DNA of 64,000 nucleotides from NCBI RefSeq assembly GCF_036637135.1, contig NZ_JAVWNC010000006.1:1-64000 (forward strand). The letters run 5' to 3'. Numbering within the stretch: the stretch's first letter is position 1; each line of letters begins with the position of its first letter. Of the stretch, positions 38,201 to 45,529 are shown in pieces. A model generated the notes under the pieces. It was not told where the DNA came from. It did no database searches and saw only the letters and a program-made list of their open reading frames with translations. The position numbers were made by a program, and so were the translations under genes. This DNA is from Anaerorhabdus sp036637135. Its GTDB lineage: Bacteria; Bacillota_I; Bacilli_A; Erysipelotrichales; Erysipelotrichaceae.

Positions 38201-39361
38201 TCAACAATGGCAACACTACCAGCAGGAACTAAATTATATGCGGTATATAAAGAAGCTCTTCAAGATTATACAGTTATTTATTATTCAATTGATGAAGCAA
38301 AAGAAATTGATAAGACATCTGGTCAAGAGTATTACAAAAAAGAAATTAAATATGATGCTTTCAACAAAAATATGAACGGATATGTATTTGCATATGCAAA
38401 TCCAGAGAAACTAACTATTACTACAGATGCAGCGAAAAATGTAATGGAACTATATTACTATGTAGATGTTGTAGGCGGACGTGATTCGAATGGAAATGAT
38501 ACATCAGATAATATTCCAGATTGTTTCCAAGTTAAATTTACATACAATGTACAAACTGTAGGTACTGGATATGTTACGGATAGTAACTTAACTTCTGAGT
38601 ATGAGTATGTAACACGAGTAGATGAAAATGGGGAATACAGTTTTACAGCAAAAGTGAAACCTATTGGGAAAGATATTGTTGCAAAATCTGCTGCAAATTA
38701 TAAATTTGTTAAATGGGTAGACGGACAAAATAATTCTTATAACACAATCAATGATATTCGTAATAATGAATATCAGGATAGCGTTGTATTTACAGCGATA
38801 TTTGAAAGAGTAGTTGTGCCTCCAACACCAACTGAGCCACCTGTTCTTCCAACGCCTGAAGTAATTGTTCCCCCGGTTAAACCTATTCCTGCAAATCCTC
38901 AACCAGAAATTATTCAGGAAGAAGATACACCAAAGATAGCACCAACTGCGACACCAAATGTAGAAGAAATTATTGATGAAGAAACACCAGAAATCGGTAA
39001 ATCAAGTTGGGCACTAATCAACTTAATTGCGATGATTGTTGGGTTATTATTGACAATTGTACTCTTAGCTTCAAAACATGATAGTGATGAGGAAGAAGAA
39101 GACAATGGTGTGGTAAATCAAGATGAAGAAATGCCAGAGTTATATGAACGTAAACGTATTTATAAAGTATTGGGTACAATAATTTCACTTGTTTCTGTAG
39201 TTGTATTTGTACTTACAGAAAATGTATTATTGCCAATGGTTTTAGTAGATAAATATACACTCATTATGTTAGTCTTTGCTCTTATGAATGCTGTTACTCT
39301 TTACTTAGGTAGAAAGTGGCACGATGTCAATGAAGAAGAGGAAGTACATACACAATCTTAG
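35219..39361 (+). CDS. Large vWA-domain surface protein with repeats (contains a gap)
   Basis: Secreted, membrane-anchored adhesin-like protein of at least 1380 residues. A signal peptide is followed by a (T)PEVSA repeat stalk (about residues 80-120), then a von Willebrand A domain with MIDAS motif DTSGS (D256 onward), QTNYTS Thr and MSDGAPN Asp. Beyond it come MucBP-like modules (YDVTIQYQNEEGST) alternating with a second module (EIYDRVGGVDETTATYKG), in nearly identical copies, then a Pro-rich stalk and three to four C-terminal transmembrane helices. There is no LPxTG. A run of 100 N (37635-37734) interrupts the repeats, so the length is unknown. A strong cggaggt site precedes the ATG. Confidence 0.85.
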   Translation: MKKIIKLTMALTLLLTTFPSSTWEVFATAQEGEIINVEDGFVESTEDISGENGETPVVTVTPTISIEPTQTPNVEITPTPEVVTTPEVSATPEVSATPEVSVTPEVSATPEVSATPETEAVKTVLTVNHVYTGNDVEIKETTVVENLTVGDKINSHDFVVDKEYYNFESVSADEIKLEKENNELTIAYIFQHSESVTGEVISQTKKGRNASNNEPGAVFTKKEASWVDYDTGLAKIEFTVSGNPVKKGSDILLIMDTSGSMVNNDTSGSIPEGSYASKLKDAVSAFSNNIFTADSDVRLATINFSDYANTVTNTFASYNDMIMHPQGGKYSASDFFTNTMWDTSKKFFLFGGQTNYTSAIEAAIKMINGRTDKSRPVYVIFMSDGAPNSPSETAGNGQSAIGGLTALATVYSIGLEIGEDSFNQYIKPLATDQSLEYAKNTNAAGLVDVYKNIAGEIKIAGTNGQIVDEINDEVFEIVYESSLPKIEASHGTVSVVDNKVTWTFDTITETVKKLTIYVKVNNKNATGSVNTNLNAQLNYTNYNDEDKKVDYESPVLTIGNTGIIQIFNYLVDENGNLIDQKDLPISEFSKRVDIQSYFYQDETSKAIDLSFGKYSVNPQEFITVEGQKYELVTGAIHNSTIPSDVELNGTNRNVKLYFGYKKVNDPVYYDVTIQYQNEEGSTINATKTIKDAQYNTTVNAIDHIIEINGYTFKSSNPESVTVSSDVQKNNIILTYQKNMKNISFEIYDRVGGVDETTATYKGTANVWELDSQVVPVDYQDITKSQSVHDGYSLTGYEDENGNEVDXXXXXXXXXXXXXXXXXXXXXXXXXXXXXXXXXXSTLPAGTKLYAVYDANKYDVTIQYQNEEGSTINATKTIKDAQYNTTVNAIDHIIEINGYTFKSSNPESVTVSSDVQKNNIILTYQKNMKNISFEIYDRVGGVDETTATYKGTANVWELDSQVVPVDYQDITKSQSVHDGYSLTGYEDENGNKVELSTMATLPAGTKLYAVYKEALQDYTVIYYSIDEAKEIDKTSGQEYYKKEIKYDAFNKNMNGYVFAYANPEKLTITTDAAKNVMELYYYVDVVGGRDSNGNDTSDNIPDCFQVKFTYNVQTVGTGYVTDSNLTSEYEYVTRVDENGEYSFTAKVKPIGKDIVAKSAANYKFVKWVDGQNNSYNTINDIRNNEYQDSVVFTAIFERVVVPPTPTEPPVLPTPEVIVPPVKPIPANPQPEIIQEEDTPKIAPTATPNVEEIIDEETPEIGKSSWALINLIAMIVGLLLTIVLLASKHDSDEEEEDNGVVNQDEEMPELYERKRIYKVLGTIISLVSVVVFVLTENVLLPMVLVDKYTLIMLVFALMNAVTLYLGRKWHDVNEEEEVHTQS
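35459..35575 (+). repeat. Short tandem repeat coding for TPEVSA stalk
   Basis: About six units of 18 bases coding T-P-E-V-(S/V)-(A/T), with small wobble differences. It makes a stiff, Thr/Pro-rich stalk between signal peptide and vWA domain and is a site where copy number can change. Confidence 0.85.
37223..37634 (+). repeat. Long repeat copy 1 (truncated by the gap)
   Basis: Starts at the codons for YDVTIQYQ and codes for a MucBP-like unit plus a second module. It is nearly identical at the DNA level to the copy starting at 37787; I see very few differences (for example tttgactgg versus tttaactgg). Such identity means recent duplication or gene conversion. Confidence 0.9.
37635..37734. other. 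Assembly gap of 100 N
   Basis: Exactly 100 N inside the repeat region, a conventional placeholder for a gap of unknown size. One more repeat boundary would need only about ten missing bases, so the gap either hides a few bases or one or more further repeat units of about 475 bases. Confidence 0.98.
37787..38250 (+). repeat. Long repeat copy 2
   Basis: Second near-identical copy of the MucBP-plus-module unit, ending with LPAGTKLYAVY. The same end is visible just after the gap at about 37739-37774, which shows that at least one unit ends there. Confidence 0.9.
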
Positions 39362-39366
39362 ATAAG

Positions 39367-39396
39367 AGACTGCACATTATATTGTGCGGTCTTTTT
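39367..39396 (+). terminator. Intrinsic terminator after the vWA gene
   Basis: A 10-bp stem with one wobble (39367-39376 with 39383-39392), six-base loop and TTTT tail, six bases after the stop codon. Confidence 0.88.
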
Positions 39397-39459
39397 CGTT
39401 CTTGCACCACAAAAAAAATACGAATATAATGAATTAGTAAATATAATGAGGGGCGAATT

Positions 39460-40719
39460 ATGAGACGGATGTCAAGTTTGCAGTTTTTGGAGATACTGCG
39501 CAAAACGCTTAATAAGGTTGATCCAAGATTGGTAAATCATGGTGAAAAAGTAGGTTATATGGTTTTTGTTATTTTGAATTCAGTCGGAAAATATAATCAA
39601 GATCAAATAATTCAAATAACTTTGTTAGCTATTTTACATGATATTGGTGCATACAAAACTGAAGAAATTGATGACATGATGGAATTTGAAAACAATCATG
39701 TTTGGTTTCATTCGATATATGGCTATTTATTCATGAAAAATTTATCAATTATGAAAGATGATGCATTGCCGTTGCTATATCATCACCTGTCCTATTCGGC
39801 TTATAAGGAAGTTGGACTTGAAGAGGATGATATTGCAGGGTTGATTCGTTTAGCTGATCGCATAGATGTTAATTTGGGATATAATGATCCAGAAGGTTGT
39901 AAGGCATGGATAAAAGAAAATAGAGGAACGGTGTTATCTCCGTATTGGGTTGATCTATTTTTAACTATGCCAAATCATGATGACCTGCTTAATCAATTGT
40001 ATGATTCAAGCTATCGCCAGTATGCACGTAAGATGGCGGAGAATGTAAGACTTGGTCATCGATTAATTGAGAATTACTTAACAGTAATTGCTTATGCGAT
40101 TGATTTTAGAAGTGAGTTTATGATTTTACATACAGTAACTACAGTTAATGTGAGTTTGGCTATAGGTAAAAGAATGGTATTGAATCCAGAAGATATGAGT
40201 AATTTATATTATGGATCTCTATTACATGATGTAGGTAAAATTGCATGCCCTATTTCAATACTAGAAAAGCCAGGCAAACTGACTGATGATGAAATGGAAA
40301 TCATGAAGGAGCATGTTGTTGAGACAAGGAATATACTTGAAGGTTCTATACATGATGATATAACTGAAATTGCATCAAGGCATCATGAAAGAGTTGATGG
40401 TTCGGGGTATCCTCGGCATCTTAAACTTGCTGATTTAACGCTACCGCAATGCATTTGTGCTGTTGCTGATATTGTGAGTGCATTGGTAAGGCAACGTAGT
40501 TATAAAGATGCTTATGATAAAGAAAAGACATTAACTATTCTTAAAGATATGAATTCGAAAGGTTTACTGAATCGTGATGTTGTTCAAGAGGTAGTAGATA
40601 ATTTTGATGAAATTATGAAAGAAACAGAATCGGATGGGCAAGAGGTAATGGATGCTTATAAGGCAATTCAAAATGAATATAAGTATTTAATCGATAAGTA
40701 TAAGGATTTGGATATATAA
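39460..40719 (+). CDS. HD-GYP domain protein, predicted cyclic-di-GMP phosphodiesterase
   Basis: Two HD domains. The N-terminal one has HDIGAYKT at residues 60-67. The C-terminal one carries the full HD-GYP signature: HDVGK from residue 256 and HHERVDGSGYP from residue 308, ending in Gly-Tyr-Pro, the hallmark of cyclic-di-GMP phosphodiesterases. No membrane segment or sensor domain is evident; the N-terminal HD may be the sensing part. 419 residues. Single gene behind a terminator, about 100 bases after the surface protein gene. Enzymatic direction is inferred from the motif. Confidence 0.88.
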   Translation: MRRMSSLQFLEILRKTLNKVDPRLVNHGEKVGYMVFVILNSVGKYNQDQIIQITLLAILHDIGAYKTEEIDDMMEFENNHVWFHSIYGYLFMKNLSIMKDDALPLLYHHLSYSAYKEVGLEEDDIAGLIRLADRIDVNLGYNDPEGCKAWIKENRGTVLSPYWVDLFLTMPNHDDLLNQLYDSSYRQYARKMAENVRLGHRLIENYLTVIAYAIDFRSEFMILHTVTTVNVSLAIGKRMVLNPEDMSNLYYGSLLHDVGKIACPISILEKPGKLTDDEMEIMKEHVVETRNILEGSIHDDITEIASRHHERVDGSGYPRHLKLADLTLPQCICAVADIVSALVRQRSYKDAYDKEKTLTILKDMNSKGLLNRDVVQEVVDNFDEIMKETESDGQEVMDAYKAIQNEYKYLIDKYKDLDI

Positions 40720-40759
40720 CGGTATTTAGTTAGCATGTAATAGTTTATAAATACAAAAG

Positions 40760-40781
40760 AAGCGCTCGAGAAGCGCTTTTC
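40760..40781 (+). terminator. Intrinsic terminator after the HD-GYP gene
   Basis: AAGCGCT pairs with AGCGCTT around a five-base loop, followed by T-rich sequence. Confidence 0.75.
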
Positions 40782-40818
40782 ATTTGACAGTTTTGTTATA
40801 ATAAAATTAGGTGAGATT

Positions 40819-41701
40819 ATGATACTGAATATAAGTGGAAGAACGGATATTGTAGCGTTTTATACAAATTGGCTTATGAATCGATTCAATGAAGGGTATG
40901 TAGATGTGAGAAATCCATTTTATCCTCGAAGTGTAAGTCGTATCTTTTTTTAATGATGTAGAAGCAATTGTTTTTTGCACCAAAAACCCCAAACCAATTC
41001 TTCCGTATTTAGACAAAATAAATATACCATCAATTTTTCAAGTTACATGTACACCCTATACTTCTGATATTGAACTTGCAGTAGGTGATAAAAAAGAAAT
41101 AATCGATTCAATGATTGAACTGAGTCGAAGACTTGGCAAAGAAAATGTTGTGCTTCGTTATGATCCAATTTTAATTAATGATAAATACACTGTTGATTAT
41201 CATGAACGGGCATTTGAACGTTTATGTTCTTTGTTGGAAGGGTATGTAGGGCAAGTTATTGTTTCTTTTGTGGATGAGTATAAAAATGTGAATCGTCACA
41301 TGGGGAAACTTAAAATAAAGCAGTTATCAGAAGAAGATTACATCAATATTGGAAAAAGGCTCGTAAAAATTACTAATAAATATGGAATGAGTATTCAAAC
41401 ATGTTATGAAAAAAATGATTTATCATCGCTGGGTTTCATTCAATCTGCTTGTTGTACTAAGGAATTAGCCTATAGATTAACTGGTAGAAGTAATTTTCCA
41501 AAGTGGAAAGCGCGTGATTGTGGGTGCGTTGAAATGGTGGATATTGGGGCATATAATACGTGTGGGCACTATTGTAGGTATTGTTATGCTAACTATGATG
41601 AGAAGAATGTCGCACTAAATCGGAAGAAGCATGATGAGAAATCGTCCCTTTTAATAGGGTATTTGGATGAAAATGATGTAATAAAGGTAAGAAAAAAATA
41701 A
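40819..41701 (+). pseudogene. DUF1848 family gene, broken at a T7 tract
   Basis: Part one (40819-40953, 44 residues) reads ILNISGRTDIVAFYTNWLMNRF, the typical start of DUF1848, and stops at TAA just after seven T (40945-40951). Part two continues in the next frame from 40952 to 41701: NDVEAIVFCTKNPKP at the join, then CGCVEMVDIGAYNTCGHYCRYCYANYD with the cysteines of this radical-SAM-like family. With six T the gene reads through as one protein of about 294 residues (SRIFFNDVEAIVF). Either a homopolymer sequencing error, a phase-variable tract, or a real pseudogene. Function unknown. Confidence 0.82.
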
Positions 41702-41797
41702 ATCTATATATAATAAGGATAAGAAAATAACGCGAAAAAAGATTAAAACAGGCAAAATTTGGATTCGAAAGTTAGATACGGAAGAATAAACTATGGA

Positions 41798-41826
41798 ATA
41801 TGGGGCAAAATGCTCCGTATTTTTTG
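41798..41826 (+). terminator. Intrinsic terminator before the S10 promoter
   Basis: A nine-base stem with two wobble pairs (41798-41806 with 41812-41820) and a T-rich tail. It isolates the ribosomal cluster from upstream transcription. The 95 bases between the DUF1848 stop and this hairpin are A/T-rich with no gene I can support. Confidence 0.8.
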
Positions 41827-41861
41827 TTTTTTAAAAAGATTAAAAACATGAAAAAAAACTG

Positions 41862-41890
41862 TTGCAATAGGGTTTTGTAAGTGTTACTAT
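41862..41890 (+). promoter_or_regulatory. S10 operon promoter
   Basis: TTGCAA (41862-41867), 17-base spacer, TACTAT (41885-41890). Transcription would start near 41897, at the base of the structured leader and about 120 bases before rpsJ. Confidence 0.8.
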
Positions 41891-41898
41891 ATAAAAGC

Positions 41899-42000
41899 AC
41901 TCGCATGGACGTGGGAGGTTGCCGGCACGCCGAAAAGCGTTGTCATAGGCGTCAAGCCGGGTAATTCACACCGAGCGATTATCGCAAGATAAGTGAAATA
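41899..42000 (+). ncRNA. Structured leader of the S10 operon
   Basis: A GC-rich 100-base leader in otherwise AT-rich DNA. CCGGC-ACGCC (41922-41931) pairs with GGCGT-CAA-GCCGG (41948-41960), an interrupted ten-pair stem with a CAA bulge around a loop of about 16 bases. Flanking conserved-looking single strands contain GTGGGAGGTT. It resembles ribosomal protein leaders that bind a product of the operon, so feedback control is likely by analogy. No match to a named family can be confirmed here. Confidence 0.6.
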
Positions 42001-42015
42001 AAGGAGGAAAATTTC

Positions 42016-42327
42016 ATGGCAAAAAATTCAGTAAGAATTCGTTTGAAAGCTTACGAGCACAGAAGTCTAGACCAAGCAAGTGAAAAGATTGTTTCAACTG
42101 CTACTAGCCACGGTGCAAAAAAAGTTGTTGGTCCAGTTCCACTACCAACTGAAAGACAAGTGGTAACAGTTCTTCGTGCGGTACATAAGTACAAAGATGC
42201 ACGTGAACAATTTGAAATTAGAACACATAAACGTTTGATTGAGATCATCGGTCCAAGCGCAGAGACTATCGACGCATTAAGTCGTTTAGATTTGCCAAGT
42301 GGTGTCGATATCGAAATCAAGCTGTAA
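42016..42327 (+). CDS. rpsJ: 30S ribosomal protein S10
   Basis: Small-subunit protein that also serves as the antitermination factor NusE. 103 residues, normal length, with VRIRLKAYEHRSLDQ at the start and HKRLIEI in the middle. First gene of the S10-spc-alpha cluster; the ATG follows aaggagg. The structured leader precedes it, so its own product or L4 may feed back on this operon; that regulation is inferred. Confidence 0.98.
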   Translation: MAKNSVRIRLKAYEHRSLDQASEKIVSTATSHGAKKVVGPVPLPTERQVVTVLRAVHKYKDAREQFEIRTHKRLIEIIGPSAETIDALSRLDLPSGVDIEIKL

Positions 42328-42347
42328 GAAAGGTTTGAGGTGACATC

Positions 42348-43067
42348 ATGAAAGGTATATTAGGACGTAAACTTGGTATGACTCAAGTGTTTACAACTGA
42401 CGGGACATTAATTCCAGTTACTGTTGTAGAAGCAACACCAAACGTAGTTATGCAAAAGAAAACAAATGAGAATGATGGCTATGAAGCTGTTCAATTAGGT
42501 TTCGAAGACATCAAAGAATCTAGAGCTACTAAGGCAAACAAAGGTCATGCTGCAAAAGCAAGCACTGCTCCAAAACGTTTCGCTCGCGAACTTCGTGCTG
42601 ATGAAATGGCTAACTTAGAAGTTGGAGCTGATGTAAAGGTTGATATCTTTTCCGCTGGTGATATTGTCGACGTAACAGGAATTAGTAAAGGTAGAGGGTA
42701 TAACGGTACTATCGTTAGAAATAACGCTAAGATCGGACCTAAATCACATGGTTCTGGGCATCACAGACATATCGGTTCATTAGCTACAACAGGTATTACA
42801 TCTAGAAAAGGTGGTATCGATAAAGGTACTACAATGGCTGGACAAACTGGTGGCTATGTAACAACTAACCAAAATCTAGAAATCATTAAAGTTGATGTAG
42901 AAAATAACTACATGTTAATAAAAGGAAATGTTCCAGGACCAAGAAAAGGTCTTGTCATGGTTAAAACAACTGTGAAAGGTGTTAAGAACGTTCCTGCAAA
43001 AGAATTAATCAATTATGCTCCAGTTGTAGAAGAAACAACAACTGAAGTTGCTAAAGAGGAGGAATAA
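42348..43067 (+). CDS. rplC: 50S ribosomal protein L3
   Basis: Large-subunit assembly protein near the peptidyl-transferase centre. GILGRKLGMTQVF at the start and the long loop GSGHHRHIGSLATTGI are typical. At 239 residues it is about 30 longer than the Bacillus protein; the extra part is an acidic C-terminal tail (VEETTTEVAKEEE) after the normal end of the fold. A gaggtga site lies before the ATG. Confidence 0.97.
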   Translation: MKGILGRKLGMTQVFTTDGTLIPVTVVEATPNVVMQKKTNENDGYEAVQLGFEDIKESRATKANKGHAAKASTAPKRFARELRADEMANLEVGADVKVDIFSAGDIVDVTGISKGRGYNGTIVRNNAKIGPKSHGSGHHRHIGSLATTGITSRKGGIDKGTTMAGQTGGYVTTNQNLEIIKVDVENNYMLIKGNVPGPRKGLVMVKTTVKGVKNVPAKELINYAPVVEETTTEVAKEEE

Positions 43068-43070
43068 GAC

Positions 43071-43700
43071 ATGCCAAAGGTAGATGTATATAGCCAAGAA
43101 GCGAAAGTCATTAAACAAATCGATTTGGCCGATGCAGTATTTGGCATTGAACCTAATCAACAAGCAATGTTTGATGCAATCGTAATGCAACAAGCTAGCA
43201 TGCGCCAAGGAACTCACAAAACAAAAACACGTAGTGAAGTTTCTGGTGGTGGTAAAAAACCATTTAGACAAAAAGGTACTGGACGCGCTCGTCAAGGGTC
43301 AATCCGTGCTGTTCAATGGAGAGGTGGAGGAATTGCCTTCGGACCTACTCCAAGAAGCTATGCTTACAAATTAAACCGTAAAGTTCGTCGTTTAGCTCTT
43401 AAGTCAGTATTAAGTGCAAAGGTAGCTAACAACAACTGTACAATTATTGAATCAATTAAATTTGATGCAATCAAAACTAAGAGCTTCGTAGAAATGATGA
43501 AAGCATTCAACTTCGAAAGAAAAACATTATTCGTAGTAGACATCGCTGAAGAATTCGACAACGCTTTCTTATCAATGAGAAACGTATCGAATGCAATGAT
43601 GTTAACTGTTGAAGGATTAAATGTATACGATATTGCAAATGCTGATCAAATCGTAATTACTGAAGCTGCTGCTACTAAAGCAGGGGAGGTACTTGCATAA
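43071..43700 (+). CDS. rplD: 50S ribosomal protein L4
   Basis: Large-subunit protein of 209 residues with the exit-tunnel loop visible (KTRSEVSGGGKKPFRQKGTGRARQGS). In enteric bacteria L4 represses this operon through the S10 leader; here a different leader is present and such a role is unproven. It starts three bases after rplC and overlaps rplW by one base. Confidence 0.98.
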   Translation: MPKVDVYSQEAKVIKQIDLADAVFGIEPNQQAMFDAIVMQQASMRQGTHKTKTRSEVSGGGKKPFRQKGTGRARQGSIRAVQWRGGGIAFGPTPRSYAYKLNRKVRRLALKSVLSAKVANNNCTIIESIKFDAIKTKSFVEMMKAFNFERKTLFVVDIAEEFDNAFLSMRNVSNAMMLTVEGLNVYDIANADQIVITEAAATKAGEVLA

Positions 43701-43990
43701 TGAGTAACGCTAGAGATATTATCATCCGTCCTATCATCACTGAAAAAACAATGAAGATGATGGATGCTGACAATAAAATTACATTTGAAGTTGCAAAAGG
43801 AACTAACAAAACTCAAGTTCGCCAAGCAATTGAAGAAATCTTCAAAGTAAAAGTAGAACAAGTAAATATCTTAAACTGTCGTCCAAAACAAAAACGTGTA
43901 GGTAAATACACTGGTACAACAAGCGCTGTTAGAAAAGCAATTGTTAAATTACCTGAAGGACAAGACATCGATTTATTTAAAGATAAATAA
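43700..43990 (+). CDS. rplW: 50S ribosomal protein L23
   Basis: Tunnel-exit protein and docking site for signal recognition particle and trigger factor. 96 residues, with IIIRPIITEKTMKMM at the start. One-base overlap with rplD (TAATG junction) implies coupled translation. Normal length. Confidence 0.97.
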   Translation: MSNARDIIIRPIITEKTMKMMDADNKITFEVAKGTNKTQVRQAIEEIFKVKVEQVNILNCRPKQKRVGKYTGTTSAVRKAIVKLPEGQDIDLFKDK

Positions 43991-44048
43991 GAATAACGGA
44001 AGAAGAACGCTATTTCCGGACAAAATGCGTAAGGAGGACCATTAAGTA

Positions 44049-44882
44049 ATGGCTATTAAGAAATATAAACCAACGACACCTGGCCGTCGTGGCATGAGCA
44101 CGTTGATGAATGATGAGATTACTACTTCTACACCAGAACGCTCATTATTGTCACCACTTAGCTCAAAGGGTGGACGTAATAACACAGGACGTATAACAAC
44201 TCGCCATCAAGGTGGAGGACATAAACGTCAATACCGTATTATCGATTTCAAACGTAATAAGGACAATGTTCCAGCTACAGTTGCTACAATCGAATACGAT
44301 CCAAACAGATCTGCAAACATCGCATTATTAAATTATGCTGATGGTGAAAAGAGATATATCATTGCTCCTAAAGGATTAACTGTTGGACAAACAGTTGTAT
44401 CTGGAGTTGAAGCTGATATTAAAATCGGTAACTCATTAGAAATGAAAAACATGCCTGAAGGTACTGTTGTTCATAACGTTGAATTAAAACCTGGTAAGGG
44501 TGGACAACTTGCACGTAGTGCTGGATGTTCTGCACAAATCCTTGGTGTTGAAGATCGTTATGTAACTGTACGTTTAACATCAGGAGAAGTAAGAAAAATT
44601 CTTGCTAACTGTCGTGCAACTGTTGGTTCAGTAGGTAATGAAGATTACAGCTTAATCAATGTTGGTAAAGCAGGACGTTCTCGTTGGATGGGTATCCGCC
44701 CAACAGTTCGTGGTTCGGTTATGAACCCTAATGATCACCCTCATGGTGGTGGGGAAGGACGTACTCCTATCGGACGTAAGTCACCTATGACTCCTTGGGG
44801 TAAAAAAGCTATGGGTGTTAAAACTCGTAGTGATAAGAAACAAAGTTCTAAATATATTGTAAGAGGCCGTAAAGGTAAATAA
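44049..44882 (+). CDS. rplB: 50S ribosomal protein L2
   Basis: Largest rRNA-binding large-subunit protein, needed for subunit joining. 277 residues, exactly the usual length. KYKPTTPGRRGMS at the start and NPNDHPHGGGEGRTP with the essential His near the end are visible. A 58-base gap before it carries a GGA-rich ribosome site (aaggagg). Confidence 0.98.
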   Translation: MAIKKYKPTTPGRRGMSTLMNDEITTSTPERSLLSPLSSKGGRNNTGRITTRHQGGGHKRQYRIIDFKRNKDNVPATVATIEYDPNRSANIALLNYADGEKRYIIAPKGLTVGQTVVSGVEADIKIGNSLEMKNMPEGTVVHNVELKPGKGGQLARSAGCSAQILGVEDRYVTVRLTSGEVRKILANCRATVGSVGNEDYSLINVGKAGRSRWMGIRPTVRGSVMNPNDHPHGGGEGRTPIGRKSPMTPWGKKAMGVKTRSDKKQSSKYIVRGRKGK

Positions 44883-44901
44883 CGAAAGGAAGGAAAAGTA
44901 A

Positions 44902-45171
44902 ATGACACGTAGTTTAAAAAAGGGTCCATTCTGTGATGACCACTTAATGAAAAAAGTTGAAGCATTGAATGTGGCTGGTAAAAAAGAAGTTATTAAAACA
45001 TGGTCACGTCGTTCAACAATTTTCCCAAGTTTCGTTGAACATACATTTGCAGTGCATAATGGTAAAGAACATGTCCCAGTATTTGTAACTGAAGATATGG
45101 TTGGACATAAACTTGGTGAATTCGTACCTACTCGTAAATATGGCGGGCACGGTGACGATAAGAAAGCGTAG
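44902..45171 (+). CDS. rpsS: 30S ribosomal protein S19
   Basis: Head protein of the small subunit. 89 residues, with RSLKKGPFCDDHLMKK and the C-terminal GEFVPTRKYGGH, both standard. aaggaagg precedes the ATG. Confidence 0.97.
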   Translation: MTRSLKKGPFCDDHLMKKVEALNVAGKKEVIKTWSRRSTIFPSFVEHTFAVHNGKEHVPVFVTEDMVGHKLGEFVPTRKYGGHGDDKKA

Positions 45172-45182
45172 GAGGAAAGAAA

Positions 45183-45515
45183 ATGGAAGTTAAAGCAACA
45201 GCAAAGACAGTACGTATCGCTCCTCGCAAAGTAAGATTAGTGTTAGATCTAGTAAGAGGAAAAGATGCTGCTGAGGCAGCTGCAATCCTTAAGTTCACAC
45301 CTAATCATGCAGCTGCAGAAATTGGCAAAGTACTTAAGTCAGCAGTAGCAAATGCTACAAATAATCATAAATTAGATGAATCAAAACTATATGTAAAAGC
45401 ATGCTATGCAAATGAAGGAATCACTATGAAAAGATTCATGCCAGCTGCAAAAGGTAATGCACATCAAATTTTAAAACGCACAAGCCACATCACTGTTGTG
45501 GTTGATGAGCGCTAG
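45183..45515 (+). CDS. rplV: 50S ribosomal protein L22
   Basis: Tunnel-lining protein. 110 residues; RIAPRKVRLVLDLVRGKDA near the start and the beta-hairpin tip MKRFMPAAKGNAHQILKRTSHI. Mutations in that hairpin give macrolide resistance in other species; nothing unusual is visible here. aggagg precedes the ATG by a short gap. Confidence 0.97.
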   Translation: MEVKATAKTVRIAPRKVRLVLDLVRGKDAAEAAAILKFTPNHAAAEIGKVLKSAVANATNNHKLDESKLYVKACYANEGITMKRFMPAAKGNAHQILKRTSHITVVVDER

Positions 45516-45529
45516 GAAGGGGTTCAGAT

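Noticed and set aside
40784..40802. Promoter TTGACA...TATAAT before the DUF1848 gene
   Set aside because: The spacer is only seven bases, too short for a sigma-A promoter.
41702..41790. Short coding remnant after the DUF1848 gene
   Set aside because: A 20-codon open stretch with basic residues exists but it has no start, site or recognisable family.
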